From Bradyrhizobium guangdongense (GTDB lineage: Bacteria; Pseudomonadota; Alphaproteobacteria; Rhizobiales; Xanthobacteraceae), in assembly GCF_004114975.1 (NCBI RefSeq), contig NZ_CP030052.1, forward strand, positions 868,001 through 932,000: a stretch of 64,000 nt of DNA, read 5' to 3'. Below are positions 1 to 9,173 of this stretch, piece after piece. The notes under the pieces were generated by a model. That model did no database searches. It saw only the letters and a list, made by a program, of their open reading frames with translations, and was not told the DNA's origin. Made by a program: the position numbers and the translations under genes. Position 1 is the first letter of the stretch; every line of letters begins with the position of its first letter.

Positions 1-138
1 CCCTAACCGCGAGCACACCTCCCAAGCCACCAGCGGCACCAGGATCAGCGCGATACGAGCCATCGGTATCGCGAGACCGGACGAGGCTGGGGACCGAGTA
101 TATCGCTGCAGACGGATGCCGGATGTGTCCACGCTCAT
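1..138 (-). CDS. ABC transporter permease, N-terminal part (cut by window edge)
   Basis: The minus strand is open from an ATG at 138 to the window edge, giving 46 residues that begin MSVDTSGIRLQ and run into a hydrophobic first membrane helix (ALILVPLVAWEV). The ATG overlaps the stop of the upstream permease gene in an ATGA junction at 135-138, which signals translational coupling. A second permease beside the first is common in TauC/SsuC-type importers, and this start of a first membrane span fits that, so I infer a second TauC/SsuC permease. The rest of the gene, and probably the ATPase gene, lie to the left of the window. Confidence 0.7.
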   Translation of the reverse strand, partial: MSVDTSGIRLQRYTRSPASSGLAIPMARIALILVPLVAWEVCSRLG

Positions 139-1004
139 CGATGGCTACCCACTTTTCCGTTACCGTGCCAGCGGTGAATGGTAAGTGCTTCGAGCGAGCC
201 AAACACGCCACGTTCGATAAGGAGACCGATCAGGGCCAGGCATACGATGCCGACGAACATCGTGGATACGTCCATATAGGAACGCGCCGCGAATATCATG
301 AATCCGAGGCCATGGGTCAACGCAGCTAGCATTTCGGCCGCGACCAGCGTGCGCCACGAATGCGCCATTCCAAGCTTCAGCCCCGAGATCAGCGCCGGCA
401 GCGCACCGGGTAACAGCACACGCCGAAAGATATCAAACCGGCTTGCGCCCATGCTGCGCACGACCCACAAGGAGTGTCGGCCGATTGCGCGCACGCCCTG
501 GATAGTACTGTACAGAATCGGAAAGAAGGCACCGAGGAAACAGACAGCAATGATCGTGATATCGCCTTGACCGAAAATGACCAGGAAGATCGGAGCCCAG
601 GCAACTGCCGGTAGCGGCAGTAACAGGCTCAGGAGTGGGGAAGCAATCAGATAGGCCGTCCTGTTGAGGCCCAGGAAGAGGCCCATTGGGATGGCCAGCA
701 CGCATGCCAGAGCGAACGAACTCAGCGCACGCCACAAACTAACGACAATATGCGTCAGCAATATGCTCTTGGCGGGATCGGCTGGATCAAGCAGCACCCA
801 CGCGCGCCGCGCGATATTTGATGGCGAAGGCAGGATCGTCGCATTGATCCAGCCGAGACGTACCGTTGTCTCCCATATTAACAGGAAGACGATGATTGGC
901 AGCGCGAACAAGAATGCCGATGCCGCCCCGCGGTACAAGATGCTACGCAGCCTCTGCTCGTCGGCAACACCCGCGAACGGCGCCGACGGCGTCGCGTTAG
1001 ACAT
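135..1004 (-). CDS. ABC transporter permease, TauC/SsuC/NrtB type
   Basis: Inner-membrane permease of an importer for small organic anions (the taurine/sulfonate/nitrate/pyrimidine-precursor group). From the ATG at 1004 it has 289 residues, normal for the family, with about six membrane helices and the cytoplasmic EAA loop near the C-terminus (RSMGASRFDIFRRVLLPGAL), which docks on the ATPase. A start upstream at 1052 is possible, but it would overlap the binding-protein gene, whose stop lies 10 bases before the chosen ATG. It belongs to an operon with the FAD enzyme, the binding protein and a second permease. The substrate cannot be read from the sequence. Confidence 0.85.
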   Translation of the reverse strand: MSNATPSAPFAGVADEQRLRSILYRGAASAFLFALPIIVFLLIWETTVRLGWINATILPSPSNIARRAWVLLDPADPAKSILLTHIVVSLWRALSSFALACVLAIPMGLFLGLNRTAYLIASPLLSLLLPLPAVAWAPIFLVIFGQGDITIIAVCFLGAFFPILYSTIQGVRAIGRHSLWVVRSMGASRFDIFRRVLLPGALPALISGLKLGMAHSWRTLVAAEMLAALTHGLGFMIFAARSYMDVSTMFVGIVCLALIGLLIERGVFGSLEALTIHRWHGNGKVGSHR

Positions 1005-1014
1005 GATGGAGCCC

Positions 1015-2010
1015 TTAGTTGGTAGATGACGCGAGTTTCGCCGCTTCCTCATAGAATTGATTGCGCACGAGGCTCTTGAAGTCCGGAATGTTGGGAATCT
1101 TTCCGGCCGCCTTCATAGACTCGGCAACCGGCATGAGCTCGTCGGTCATCGCGTCGGTCAGCTTTGGATCGACGTTGATCCGCGTCAAGGCAAGCTCCAG
1201 CGCCTTTGGATCGATGTCCACGCCCTGCTTGCTGATATCGGCTGCAACCTTGCTGGCGGCATCGTCCGGTTGCGTCTTCATGTACGTGCCGGCATCGATC
1301 AACGTGGCAAGATATCGCGCCACGGCCTCGGGATGCTCATCAGCAAACTTGCGGCGCACCAGCACAAGGTTCGGCGATTCACTTACGCCCTTCATCGACT
1401 GAATACGCTTTACCACGCCCATCGTCTCGCCAATCGCAACATGCGGCTCCCATGCCACTGCAGCGTCGACAACACCTTGCTGCACGGCGGCTCGCAGGTC
1501 CTCAACCTTCATATTGACGATCTGGAAGTCGCCTTCCTTCATCCCGTTCTTGTCTAAAAAGACACGGAAAGTGCTGAAAGAGCCGGATCCGGCAACCGCG
1601 CCGATCTTCCTTCCTTTGAGTTCAGCCACCGCTTTGACAGATGAATGGTTCGCGACAATTACGCCGTAGCGATCGCCCCCATACTGATCGGCGGCAATAA
1701 TGTAGAACAGATTGGGCTGCATCGCAGCCATAGTGATTAGTCGACCTGAGCCTCCGTTGCCGATATCGATTTGCCCGGCGACAAACGCCTTGAGTATTTC
1801 GCTTCCAGAGCTATAGCTCCCGATGTCAACCTTAAGGTTGTACTTTGCGCCCCAATCCTTGGTGCGATAAACGTCGTCGGTTGGAACGGCTTGCAGACCT
1901 ATCTTTATTGTCAGCGCATCTTTGGACGTGGCGTGCGCTGGAATCAGCATCACGCAGGATGCCACAACAAATGCTACACGACGCAACTTGTTTTGGATTG
2001 AGCGAGCCAT
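1015..2010 (-). CDS. ABC transporter periplasmic substrate-binding protein, SsuA/TauA/NrtA-like
   Basis: Exported solute-binding protein of 331 residues. A signal peptide occupies about the first 29 residues: a basic start MARSIQNKLRR, a hydrophobic core and an AHA-type cleavage site. The mature part has the features of the NMT1/SsuA-like fold: GSEILKAFVAGQIDIGNGG near residue 70, and the VEDLRAAVQQGVVDAAVAWEPH segment that closes over the ligand in sulfonate, nitrate and taurine binders. A strong ribosome site (GGGAGG) precedes the ATG. The gene is 54 bases after the FAD-enzyme gene and 10 bases before the permease, so it delivers ligand to that permease. Ligand identity is unknown; an organic sulfonate or carboxylate is an inference from family and neighbours. 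Confidence 0.85.
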   Translation of the reverse strand: MARSIQNKLRRVAFVVASCVMLIPAHATSKDALTIKIGLQAVPTDDVYRTKDWGAKYNLKVDIGSYSSGSEILKAFVAGQIDIGNGGSGRLITMAAMQPNLFYIIAADQYGGDRYGVIVANHSSVKAVAELKGRKIGAVAGSGSFSTFRVFLDKNGMKEGDFQIVNMKVEDLRAAVQQGVVDAAVAWEPHVAIGETMGVVKRIQSMKGVSESPNLVLVRRKFADEHPEAVARYLATLIDAGTYMKTQPDDAASKVAADISKQGVDIDPKALELALTRINVDPKLTDAMTDELMPVAESMKAAGKIPNIPDFKSLVRNQFYEEAAKLASSTN

Positions 2011-2064
2011 TTTTGTGCCTCCCTGTCGGCAGTTTATGATGCAGTTTGTTCTGCAACTTATTGA

Positions 2065-3573
2065 TCAGGCCGCTGAACGGCTCTTGCTTGCAGCGACTGC
2101 CGCAGCAGCGCTCTCACCTGCGATCTTCCCGAATACAGCGCCTGAAGTGAGCCCCGTGCCACCTGGATAGTTATGATAGAACAGCCCCCCGACCAGCTCT
2201 CCAGCTGCGAACAAGCCGGGAATCGGAAGGCCGGCTGTATCCTGCACCTGACCGCTCTGGTCAATCTTGAGTCCACCGAATGTGAAGGTGACACCGCACG
2301 TGACGGCATAAGCCTCGAATGGTCCTGTATCAATCGTGTTGGCCCAATGGGACTTGCGCGGCGAACTCTCCGCGGAGCGGCCATCTTTCGCATTCGGGTT
2401 GAAGGGAACGTCCTGCCGCACCGATGCGTTAAATTCAGCGACGGTCTTGAGAAAGGCGTTGCGATCAACGCCTTCGAGTTGGTCGGCGAGACCCTCCAGG
2501 GTATCCGACGTAATCTTGGTGATTTGCCGGATCCTGTATTCGTCGCGCAAAAGGTGATGCACCTTAGCATCGAATACCTGCCAAGCGAACTGGCCGGGTT
2601 GCGCTAGGATTTCGCGACCATACTTGGCATAGGTATAATTGCGAAAATCGGCTCCCTCATCAAGGAAGCGTTGGCCTCGGGAATTGACCATGATGCCGAA
2701 TGGGTAGCTGTGCTTCTGGTAGGCATCCCCTACTGCGAGATCGCCGAACGCCGGAGCATTTTGGTCCCAGCCGACGGCATGTGCTCCGGACCAATGTCCA
2801 CATGGCATTGCACCAATCGCAAGCGCCATTTGGATTCCAGCGCCGGTATTGAAGCGTGTGCCACGAACTTTCGCCAGGTCCCAGTTTGGTCCGAGATACC
2901 GCGCGCGCATTTCCGTATTAGACTCGAAGCCTCCGCACGCCAGGATGACAGCATTTGAATGCAGATCGCGCTCCTTGCCTTGATGCCGGACGCGAACTCC
3001 AACGACCCCGCTATTGTCATTGATCAAACTGACCGCGGCAGTTTCGTAAAGAAACTGGATACCCTTCCCTTCCGCGGACTCTAGCAGCATGTCCACGAGA
3101 CCGGGACCACCACCCCACACTTCCACACTGAGCCCACCCCAGAATTGGAACCGTCCGTTCACTTTGTAGGCTTGCCGCCCATGACTAGTTTGAAACCTAA
3201 CGCCTTGCTCTCGCATCCACCGAAGCGTCGGCAAGCTGCGCTTGACTAAAATCTCGCATAAGTCAGGATCGGTCCTGAATTGCGTCACGCGAAACATGTC
3301 ATCGAAAAATTGGTCCTCGGTGTAAGTGCCGAAATCAGTATTGGCTAACGTATCGGGATTGATGTCCGGCACTACGCTTAGCACGTCCTCCACACCATTG
3401 AAGACGTATCGCATGGCGCCCGCCGTATAGGTCGAGTTCCCTCCCCGCTCGTCCCGAGGCGCCGCCTCAAGCATGAGGACAGTCGCGCCATTATTGCTGG
3501 CGGATATGGCCGCACAAGCGGCAGCATTTCCTGCCCCTACCACGATGACGTCAGCGTCGAATTCACGAGGCAT
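2065..3573 (-). CDS. FAD-dependent dehydrogenase, tricarballylate dehydrogenase (TcuA)/fumarate reductase flavoprotein family
   Basis: Cytoplasmic flavoprotein of 502 residues that probably oxidises or reduces a carbon-carbon bond next to a carboxylate. The N-terminus is a classical FAD Rossmann fold (ADVIVVGAGNAAACAAISA, residues 8-26, followed by an acidic residue at the end of strand 2, LMLEAAPRDERGGNS). The C-terminus has the second FAD contact (GLFAAGELVGGLFYHNYPGGTGLTSGAVFGKIAG). Overall it resembles TcuA, which turns tricarballylate into cis-aconitate; the family also covers succinate and steroid dehydrogenases, so the substrate is not settled. It is first in the operon with the ABC importer. 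Its promoter region holds the operator shared with the PrpD-PrpF-ComA operon 13 kb away, which carries aconitate-type enzymes. Confidence 0.8.
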   Translation of the reverse strand: MPREFDADVIVVGAGNAAACAAISASNNGATVLMLEAAPRDERGGNSTYTAGAMRYVFNGVEDVLSVVPDINPDTLANTDFGTYTEDQFFDDMFRVTQFRTDPDLCEILVKRSLPTLRWMREQGVRFQTSHGRQAYKVNGRFQFWGGLSVEVWGGGPGLVDMLLESAEGKGIQFLYETAAVSLINDNSGVVGVRVRHQGKERDLHSNAVILACGGFESNTEMRARYLGPNWDLAKVRGTRFNTGAGIQMALAIGAMPCGHWSGAHAVGWDQNAPAFGDLAVGDAYQKHSYPFGIMVNSRGQRFLDEGADFRNYTYAKYGREILAQPGQFAWQVFDAKVHHLLRDEYRIRQITKITSDTLEGLADQLEGVDRNAFLKTVAEFNASVRQDVPFNPNAKDGRSAESSPRKSHWANTIDTGPFEAYAVTCGVTFTFGGLKIDQSGQVQDTAGLPIPGLFAAGELVGGLFYHNYPGGTGLTSGAVFGKIAGESAAAAVAASKSRSAA

Positions 3574-3637
3574 AATACGAGTTCTTTCCTGGCGGGGTCT
3601 TGGGCTCGCAGATTCCGCCTTCCCTGCTTCCTGGAAT

Positions 3638-3677
3638 ATGGTAGTAGCATGAGATACTATCCTTCAACAGATGTCAA
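3638..3677 (-). promoter_or_regulatory. Promoter and operator of the FAD-enzyme/ABC operon (site A)
   Basis: On the plus strand 3638-3661 reads ATGGTAGTAG-N7-TACTATC, an imperfect inverted repeat (GGTAGTA against GATAGTA). On the minus strand a perfect TTGACA sits at 3677-3672, with the operator covering the expected -10 region, about 65 bases before the start codon of the FAD enzyme. The same half-sites with the same seven-base spacer, again next to TTGACA, occur at 16394-16434 before the PrpD operon. The layout suits a repressor that blocks RNA polymerase. Confidence 0.65.
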
Positions 3678-3703
3678 CTGCTGCAATTGTTGAGGAAACC
3701 CTG

Positions 3704-4453
3704 ATGAAGGTCTTAGTGCCGGTAAAGCGGGTGGTCGATTACAATGTCAAGGTCCGCGTCAAGGGCGATGGATCGGGCGTTGAACTCGCCAACGTCAAGA
3801 TGTCGATGAACCCCTTCGACGAAATCGCGGTTGAGGAAGCGCTGCGCCTGAAGGAAGCCGGCAAGGCGGCCGAAGTCGTGGTGGTCTCCATTGGACCGGC
3901 GCAGGCGTCGGAGACGATCCGCACCGGTCTTGCCATGGGCGCCGATCGCGGCATCCTGGTGAAGGCCGAAGGCACCGTCGAGCCGCTCGCCGTCGCCAAG
4001 ATCCTCAAGAAGGTTGCAGAAGAAGAGCAGCCCGGCCTGATCATTCTCGGCAAGCAGGCGATCGACGACGACAGCAATCAGACCGGCCAGATGCTGGCTG
4101 CGCTGCTGGGCTGGTCGCAGGCGACGTTTGCCTCGAAGCTCGAGGTCGAAGGCTCCGACTTCAAGGTCACCCGTGAAGTCGACGGCGGCCTGCAGACCGT
4201 CAAGCTCAAGGGACCGGCGATCGTCACCACCGATCTGCGTCTCAACGAGCCGCGCTATGCCTCGCTGCCCAACATCATGAAGGCCAAGAAGAAGCCGATC
4301 GCGGAGAAGACCGTTGCCGATTACGGTGTCGACGTCACTGCGCGCCTCGAAGTTTTGAAGACGGCTGAGCCCGCGGGCCGCAAGGCCGGCGTCAAGGTGA
4401 AGGACGTCGCCGAGCTGGTGTCGAAGCTCAAGAACGAAGCCGGGGTGCTCTGA
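3704..4453 (+). CDS. etfB: Electron transfer flavoprotein beta subunit
   Basis: Small subunit of the ETF that accepts electrons from acyl-CoA and related dehydrogenases and passes them to ETF-quinone oxidoreductase. The start at [14 protein letters not shown] (ATG 3704) gives 249 residues, the usual size; the frame is open a little further upstream to 3671, but that extension is not conserved-looking. The AMP-site signature is present ([22 protein letters not shown], about residues 120-140). It is followed directly by etfA with overlapping stop and start. The very even GC-rich codon use differs from the AT-richer accessory genes around it and resembles core-genome rhizobial genes. Confidence 0.93.
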   Translation: MKVLVPVKRVVDYNVKVRVKGDGSGVELANVKMSMNPFDEIAVEEALRLKEAGKAAEVVVVSIGPAQASETIRTGLAMGADRGILVKAEGTVEPLAVAKILKKVAEEEQPGLIILGKQAIDDDSNQTGQMLAALLGWSQATFASKLEVEGSDFKVTREVDGGLQTVKLKGPAIVTTDLRLNEPRYASLPNIMKAKKKPIAEKTVADYGVDVTARLEVLKTAEPAGRKAGVKVKDVAELVSKLKNEAGVL

Positions 4454-5391
4454 TGACTGCGTTGTTGATTGCTGAACACGAACAGGAGGTCCTCAAGGAC
4501 TCCACCAACAAGGCGCTGACCGCGGCGTCCCAGCTCGGCGGCGACGTCCACGTGCTGGTCGCTGGCGGCGGGCAGGGCACCAAGGCTGCGGCCGAGGTCG
4601 CCGCGAAGCTCGCTGGTGTTGCCAAGGTGCTGGTCGCCGAAGGCGAGGCCTACGCGCACGATCTGGCCGAGCCGCTGGCCGCGCTGATCGTTTCGCTGGC
4701 CCCGTCCTACGATGCGATCGTCGCGCCCGCGACCTCGCGCTTCAAGAACGTGATGCCGCGCGTCGCGGCGCTGCTCGACGTCATGCAGGTCTCGGAGATC
4801 ACCAAGGTGGTCGCGCCCGACACCTATGAGCGTCCGATCTATGCCGGCAACGCCATCCAGACGGTGAAGTCGAAGGACGCCAAGAAGGTCATCACGGTCC
4901 GCACCTCGACCTTTGCGGCGGCAGCTGCCGGTGGCAACGCGCCGGTCGAAAGCGTCGCTGCCGCGGCCGATCCCGGCCTGTCGACCTTTGTCGGTGAGGA
5001 AGTTGCCAAGAGCGACCGTCCCGAGCTGACCTCGGCCAAGATCATCGTCTCTGGTGGCCGGGCCATGCAGAGCCGCGAGAACTTCGCCAAATACATCGAG
5101 CCGCTCGCCGACAAGCTGGGCGCCGGCGTCGGTGCCTCGCGTGCGGCGGTGGACGCCGGCTATGCGCCGAACGACTGGCAGGTCGGCCAGACCGGCAAGG
5201 TCGTGGCCCCCGAGCTCTATGTCGCCGTCGGCATTTCCGGTGCGATCCAGCATCTGGCCGGCATGAAGGACTCCAAGGTGATCGTCGCGATCAACAAGGA
5301 CGAGGACGCGCCGATCTTCCAGGTGGCCGATTACGGCCTGGTCGCCGACCTCTACCAGGCGGTTCCGGAGCTGACCGACGCGCTCTCATAA
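4453..5391 (+). CDS. etfA: Electron transfer flavoprotein alpha subunit
   Basis: Large ETF subunit, 312 residues, carrying the FAD. The C-terminal FAD-binding domain is clear: [13 protein letters not shown] (about 199-211), [41 protein letters not shown] and [14 protein letters not shown]. The start codon overlaps the stop of etfB, so the two subunits are translationally coupled. After the gene the chromosome-like sequence ends within about 230 bases at an IS91-like element. In many bradyrhizobia I would expect a hydroxyacyl-CoA dehydrogenase gene next, so the element may have cut the original neighbourhood; that is inference. Confidence 0.93.
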   Translation: MTALLIAEHEQEVLKDSTNKALTAASQLGGDVHVLVAGGGQGTKAAAEVAAKLAGVAKVLVAEGEAYAHDLAEPLAALIVSLAPSYDAIVAPATSRFKNVMPRVAALLDVMQVSEITKVVAPDTYERPIYAGNAIQTVKSKDAKKVITVRTSTFAAAAAGGNAPVESVAAAADPGLSTFVGEEVAKSDRPELTSAKIIVSGGRAMQSRENFAKYIEPLADKLGAGVGASRAAVDAGYAPNDWQVGQTGKVVAPELYVAVGISGAIQHLAGMKDSKVIVAINKDEDAPIFQVADYGLVADLYQAVPELTDALS

Positions 5392-5626
5392 CCCCGCTCC
5401 ACAAGCTTGGTGAGGCGACCGAGAAACGCCTGCAAGTTAAAGTCTGCTGGTGTCTCAGAACAGCCAAACGCCATCCGCGACCACCTCAAAGGCCTCTCGC
5501 TCCTGCGCAGGCCACTGTTATATCGACGGCGCCTAGCACTACTTTGGCAGATTGTTGATTTTGCCGCGTTTTATAGGATTGAACGAAGCCGCTGGCGCGG
5601 CATGTAGGGAGGCATAGCAAGGATTG

Positions 5627-5680
5627 CCTCCTGTCTGAGAGGATTGCGGGTTTTCGAAGCCCAACCCTTCAGACAGGAGG
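5627..5680. repeat. Inverted repeat covering the recombinase ribosome-binding site
   Basis: CCTCCTGTCTGA at 5627-5638 is repeated inverted and perfectly at 5669-5680 (TCAGACAGGAGG), with a 30-base loop. The right arm contains the AGGAGG ribosome-binding site, 7 bases before the ATG of the tyrosine recombinase at 5688. In RNA the hairpin would hide that site. It may also mark the left end of the IS91-like element. Confidence 0.75.
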
Positions 5681-5687
5681 TTTTCCG

Positions 5688-6548
5688 ATGGCTGAGATCA
5701 GCCCACTTCGCCGCCGCATGATCGAGGACATGACGGTCCGCAATCTGTCACCGGCGACGCAGCAATCCTACCTCAACGCCGTAGCGAAGTTGAGCCGGTA
5801 TTTCGGTCGCTCTCCCGACCGCCTTGACCTGGAGGATATCCGTGCCTTCCAGGTTCATCTGGTGGCGACGGGGATGTCCTGGCCGGCGCTGAACCAGATC
5901 GTGTGCGCGCTGCGGTTCTTCTACGGTGTGACGCTTGGTCATGACACCGTTCCGGAGCGCATCGCCTATGCGCGCCAACCGCGCAAACTTCCGGTCGTGC
6001 TGAGCGCCGACGAGGTCGTGCGCTTCCTGGAAGCAGTCCCGAGCCTGAAGAGCCGTACCGCGCTGACCACGGTCTATGCCGCCGGACTACGCGTATCGGA
6101 ACTGGTCCTCTTGAAGGTTGTCGACATCGACAGCCAACGGATGCTGATCCGGGTCGAGCACGGGAAGGGCGGCAAGGACCGTTACGTTATGCTCTCGCCG
6201 CAGCTTTTGAGGATTCTGCGGACGTATTGGCGGCTCACTCGGCCAAAGCGATGGTTGTTTCCCGGCCGCGACGACGAGCGTCCGCTCGTCCCGAACGTGC
6301 TGCACGCCGCCTGCCGTTCAGCTTGTGCGGCGGCCGGCTTGAGCAAGTCGGTGACGGTGCACACGTTGCGGCACACATTCGCGACCCATCTCCTGGAGAG
6401 CGGGGCCGACGTGCGCATCATCCAGGTGCTGCTCGGCCATGCCAGCCTGGCCAGCACGGCGCGCTATACCCAGGTCGCCACCAAGACCATCAGCAATACG
6501 CCAAGTCCGCTGGACCGGCTCCACCTGGAGGTCGTGCCGCCCGGCTGA
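5688..6548 (+). CDS. Tyrosine recombinase/integrase of the IS91-like element
   Basis: DNA strand-exchange enzyme of 286 residues. An N-terminal SAM-like core-binding domain (about 1-95) precedes the catalytic domain with the expected tetrad: Arg in AAGLRVSEL (about 130), HTLRHTF (His-x-x-Arg, about 228-231) and the nucleophile Tyr in GHASLASTARYTQ (about 262). The AGGAGG ribosome site lies inside a hairpin. It sits 9 bases before the IS91 transposase and reads as one operon with it. IS91 relatives often carry such a recombinase-like gene; its role in transposition is not settled. Confidence 0.88.
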   Translation: MAEISPLRRRMIEDMTVRNLSPATQQSYLNAVAKLSRYFGRSPDRLDLEDIRAFQVHLVATGMSWPALNQIVCALRFFYGVTLGHDTVPERIAYARQPRKLPVVLSADEVVRFLEAVPSLKSRTALTTVYAAGLRVSELVLLKVVDIDSQRMLIRVEHGKGGKDRYVMLSPQLLRILRTYWRLTRPKRWLFPGRDDERPLVPNVLHAACRSACAAAGLSKSVTVHTLRHTFATHLLESGADVRIIQVLLGHASLASTARYTQVATKTISNTPSPLDRLHLEVVPPG

Positions 6549-6557
6549 GCGGGCGCC

Positions 6558-7736
6558 ATGGCTCCGGTTCTGGAAGTGGCGGATATCTTCCGCCGCCACG
6601 GCGAAGTGTTTCGACAAGCCCGTGCCGAGCATCTGGGCCGCGTCGAGCGGCGCGTCATGGGCGCGATCACGGCATGCCGGACGGCTGTGCTCGGCGGCCA
6701 CGTCGAGCAGTGCGATGACTGCGGCGCCACACGCATTGCCTACAACTCCTGCCGCAATCGGCATTGCCCGAAGTGCCAGGGCGCGGCGCGCGCGCAATGG
6801 CTCGCCGAACGGCAAGCTGAACTCCTTCCCGTACCGTATTTCCACGTCGTCTTCACCATGCCGGCCCTCGCCGGAGGGATCGCCTTCCAGAACAAGGCCG
6901 TCGTCTATGCCATCCTGTTCCGCTGCGCAGCCGAAACGCTCACCACCATCGCAGCCGACCCCAAGCATCTCGGCGCTCAGCTCGGCGTGACTGCCGTCCT
7001 CCATACCTGGGGCCAGACCCTGCAACACCATCCGCATATCCACTGCGTCGTGCCGGGCGGTGGACCCTCGCTCGACGGCACACGCTGGGTCGCTTGCCGG
7101 CCCGGCTTCTTCCTGCCAGTGCGCGTCCTCTCCCGGCTGTTCCGCCGCCTGTTTCTGCAAGAGCTGCAAGCTGCCTACGCGGCTGGCCAGCTGAGCTTCT
7201 TTGGCGCTCTCGCCCATCTCACCGATCCCGCTGCATTCGCCGCGCGCCTTAATCAACTTCGACGGACCGACTGGGTCGTCTATGCCAAGCCACCATTTGG
7301 CGGGCCCGAACAGGTGCTGGCTTATCTCGGCCGCTATACGCACCGCGTCGCCATCGCCAACAGTCGGCTGATCTCGCTTGCCGACGGCAAGGTGAGCTTT
7401 CCCTGGAAGGACTATCGGCAGAATCGTAAAGCCAAAGTGATGACGCTTGATGCCGATGAGTTCATTCGGCGCTTTCTGCTACACACCCTGCCGGACGGCT
7501 TCCATCGCATCCGCCACTATGGCTTCCTCGCCAATGGCGGACGCAACGATAAAATCGCTCTCTGCCGTCAACTCCTTGCTGTCCGCAACGCGCCGACTGA
7601 TCAAGAAGCCGGCGACGATCCCCTCACCACATGTCAGATCCCCGTCTGCCCGCATTGCGGCGGCACCATGCGCCGCGTCGATGTCGTCCCGCGAGCCCGT
7701 GCCCACGACCATCCGTTTCGTTGTGATACGTCATGA
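6558..7736 (+). CDS. IS91-family (HUH, Y1/Y2) transposase
   Basis: Rolling-circle transposase of 392 residues. The N-terminal zinc-binding domain has CDDCGATRIAYNSCRNRHCPKC (about 53-74). The metal-binding HUH motif is HPHIHCVVPGGG (about 156-167). The nucleophilic tyrosine region is YLGRYTHRVAIANSRL (about 255-270). A second CPHCGGTMRR zinc knuckle is near the C-terminus. The length fits the family, whose members are about 400 residues, and no frameshift is visible. It is coupled to the recombinase gene upstream. Confidence 0.92.
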   Translation: MAPVLEVADIFRRHGEVFRQARAEHLGRVERRVMGAITACRTAVLGGHVEQCDDCGATRIAYNSCRNRHCPKCQGAARAQWLAERQAELLPVPYFHVVFTMPALAGGIAFQNKAVVYAILFRCAAETLTTIAADPKHLGAQLGVTAVLHTWGQTLQHHPHIHCVVPGGGPSLDGTRWVACRPGFFLPVRVLSRLFRRLFLQELQAAYAAGQLSFFGALAHLTDPAAFAARLNQLRRTDWVVYAKPPFGGPEQVLAYLGRYTHRVAIANSRLISLADGKVSFPWKDYRQNRKAKVMTLDADEFIRRFLLHTLPDGFHRIRHYGFLANGGRNDKIALCRQLLAVRNAPTDQEAGDDPLTTCQIPVCPHCGGTMRRVDVVPRARAHDHPFRCDTS

Positions 7737-8146
7737 CCAGCGCCTGCACCATCCACCTCTTCTGTGATCACCTTCGCGGTGGCAACGTCCGAAGTCGCCG
7801 TGGCCGCACTCGTCTCCGAACACCCGGCCAATCGTTCGGCCACGCATCCCAGCGCAGCAAATCGCTCGCTGGATCGCGCCCTTGGCCCGATCAATCCGGC
7901 CGCTCACATCCGATGAACGTCTCGCCGACGCCCGGCGACCACAGGCGCGCCTTCCCCGCAGCCGCACCCGCTGCACTATTCCCATAGCGCCCACAACTCC
8001 GCAGCTTCGTTCAATCCGGCTTCTATGAGGTCGCACCCACGACCGAGCGCGCGGCTCGCGCCTGCCACGCGACCTCACAGAACCCTCAAGATTCCCGAAT
8101 CAATTTTTCAATGATTCATGGGTGGTCGGCTCTTGGAGGGCTGACC

Positions 8147-9120
8147 ATGCCAGGATGGGAAGACGAACTCGAACGCTGGTTGATGCCGTTCTTGGACCGG
8201 CTGGGTCATAAGACCCGGCAGCGGATGTGTCCTCTGTATGTTGCGGGATTGATCGGTCCCGGCGATCGTAAGAGCGTTCAGCCGATGGCGGAACGCCTTG
8301 CCACCAGCACCTACGACCAGTTGCACCATTTCATTGCGGACGGTGTCTGGGACGCGACGCCGCTGGGGACAGAGTTGCTCAACCAGGCGGATCGACTTGT
8401 CGGCGGCAGGGCTGCGGTGCTGGTTATTGATGACACCTCACTTCCCAAGAAGGGTGAGCGCTCGGTCGGTGTTGGGGCTCAATACGCCTCGGCACTCGGT
8501 AAAACGGCAAATTGCCAGACACTGGTGTCTTTGACGCTTGCGAGCGGCGAAGTGCCCGTGATGGTCGCGTTACGTCTCTTTCTGCCTGACAGTTGGACAA
8601 GCGACGTATCTCGTTTGAAGCGCGCTCGCGTGCCAGTCGAACATCGAACGCCACGGTCCAAGCCGGAGATTGCTTTGGCCGAGATTGACCGCGCGATAGC
8701 AGCCAACGTGCGCTTTGGATATGTGCTGGCGGTGCAGGATACGGTCTCAGCGTACCGTTTCGACTAGGGCTAACAGAGCGCGGGCTGGTCTGGGCTGTCG
8801 GAATCCCTCGGCACCTGAAAGTGTACCCGGTCGATGTGAAGCTCATTTGGCCGATTACCAAAGCCCGCGGGAAACCACGAAAGCACCACGTGCCTGATAT
8901 CTTGTCGATTGGCGCAGAACAAATGCTGGCCAGCGCCAAATGGAAAGCCGTGAGCTGGCGCAGCGGGACCAAAGGTCGGCTGACAGCCCGCTTTGCTGCT
9001 CTCCGTGTCCGCACCGCCGACGGCCCTCCTCAGCGGATTTGGGATAAGGGTCAGCAGCATCTCCCGGGCGACGAAGCTTGGCTCATTGGCGAGCAACGTG
9101 CCTCAGGGGATCGGAGGAGG
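8147..9120 (+). pseudogene. IS701-family transposase, frameshifted and truncated
   Basis: The first frame (8147-8767) reads MPGWEDELERWLMPFLDRLG and contains the first DDE aspartate region (VLVIDDTSLPKKG). A one-base deletion near 8732 (expected LADAGYG, seen as GCG-GTGCA) moves the homology into the next frame, where it continues as GLSVPFRLGLTERGLVW and HLKVYPVDVKLIWPITKARG to about 9120 (DEAWLIGEQRASGD). There the similarity stops before the C-terminal catalytic glutamate region. A GGAGGG ribosome site precedes the ATG. The copy is dead: it has both an internal frameshift and a missing C-terminus. Confidence 0.8.
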
Positions 9121-9173
9121 TTCACATTCCCGGGACTTGAGGACGTCGCAAAAGCTCGACGTCGCGCTAGTCC

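Larger units (their letters stand above)
5627..8080 (+). mobile_element. IS91-like element with accessory tyrosine recombinase
   Basis: A two-gene unit: tyrosine recombinase (5688-6548), then HUH transposase (6558-7736), then about 340 bases without a gene. IS91-type elements move by rolling circle, lack ordinary inverted repeats and make no target duplication, so the ends cannot be fixed by eye. The left end is placed at the hairpin and the right end just before the IS701 copy. Both proteins are intact, so the element may be active. Confidence 0.55.

Noticed and set aside
3671..3703. Upstream extension of etfB to an earlier ATG at 3671
   Set aside because: The added 11 residues overlap the TTGACA of the divergent promoter, and the family starts at MKVLVPVKR.
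5407..5607. 66-codon frame after etfA
   Set aside because: No ribosome site, Arg/Leu-rich composition typical of noncoding GC-rich DNA, no recognisable family.
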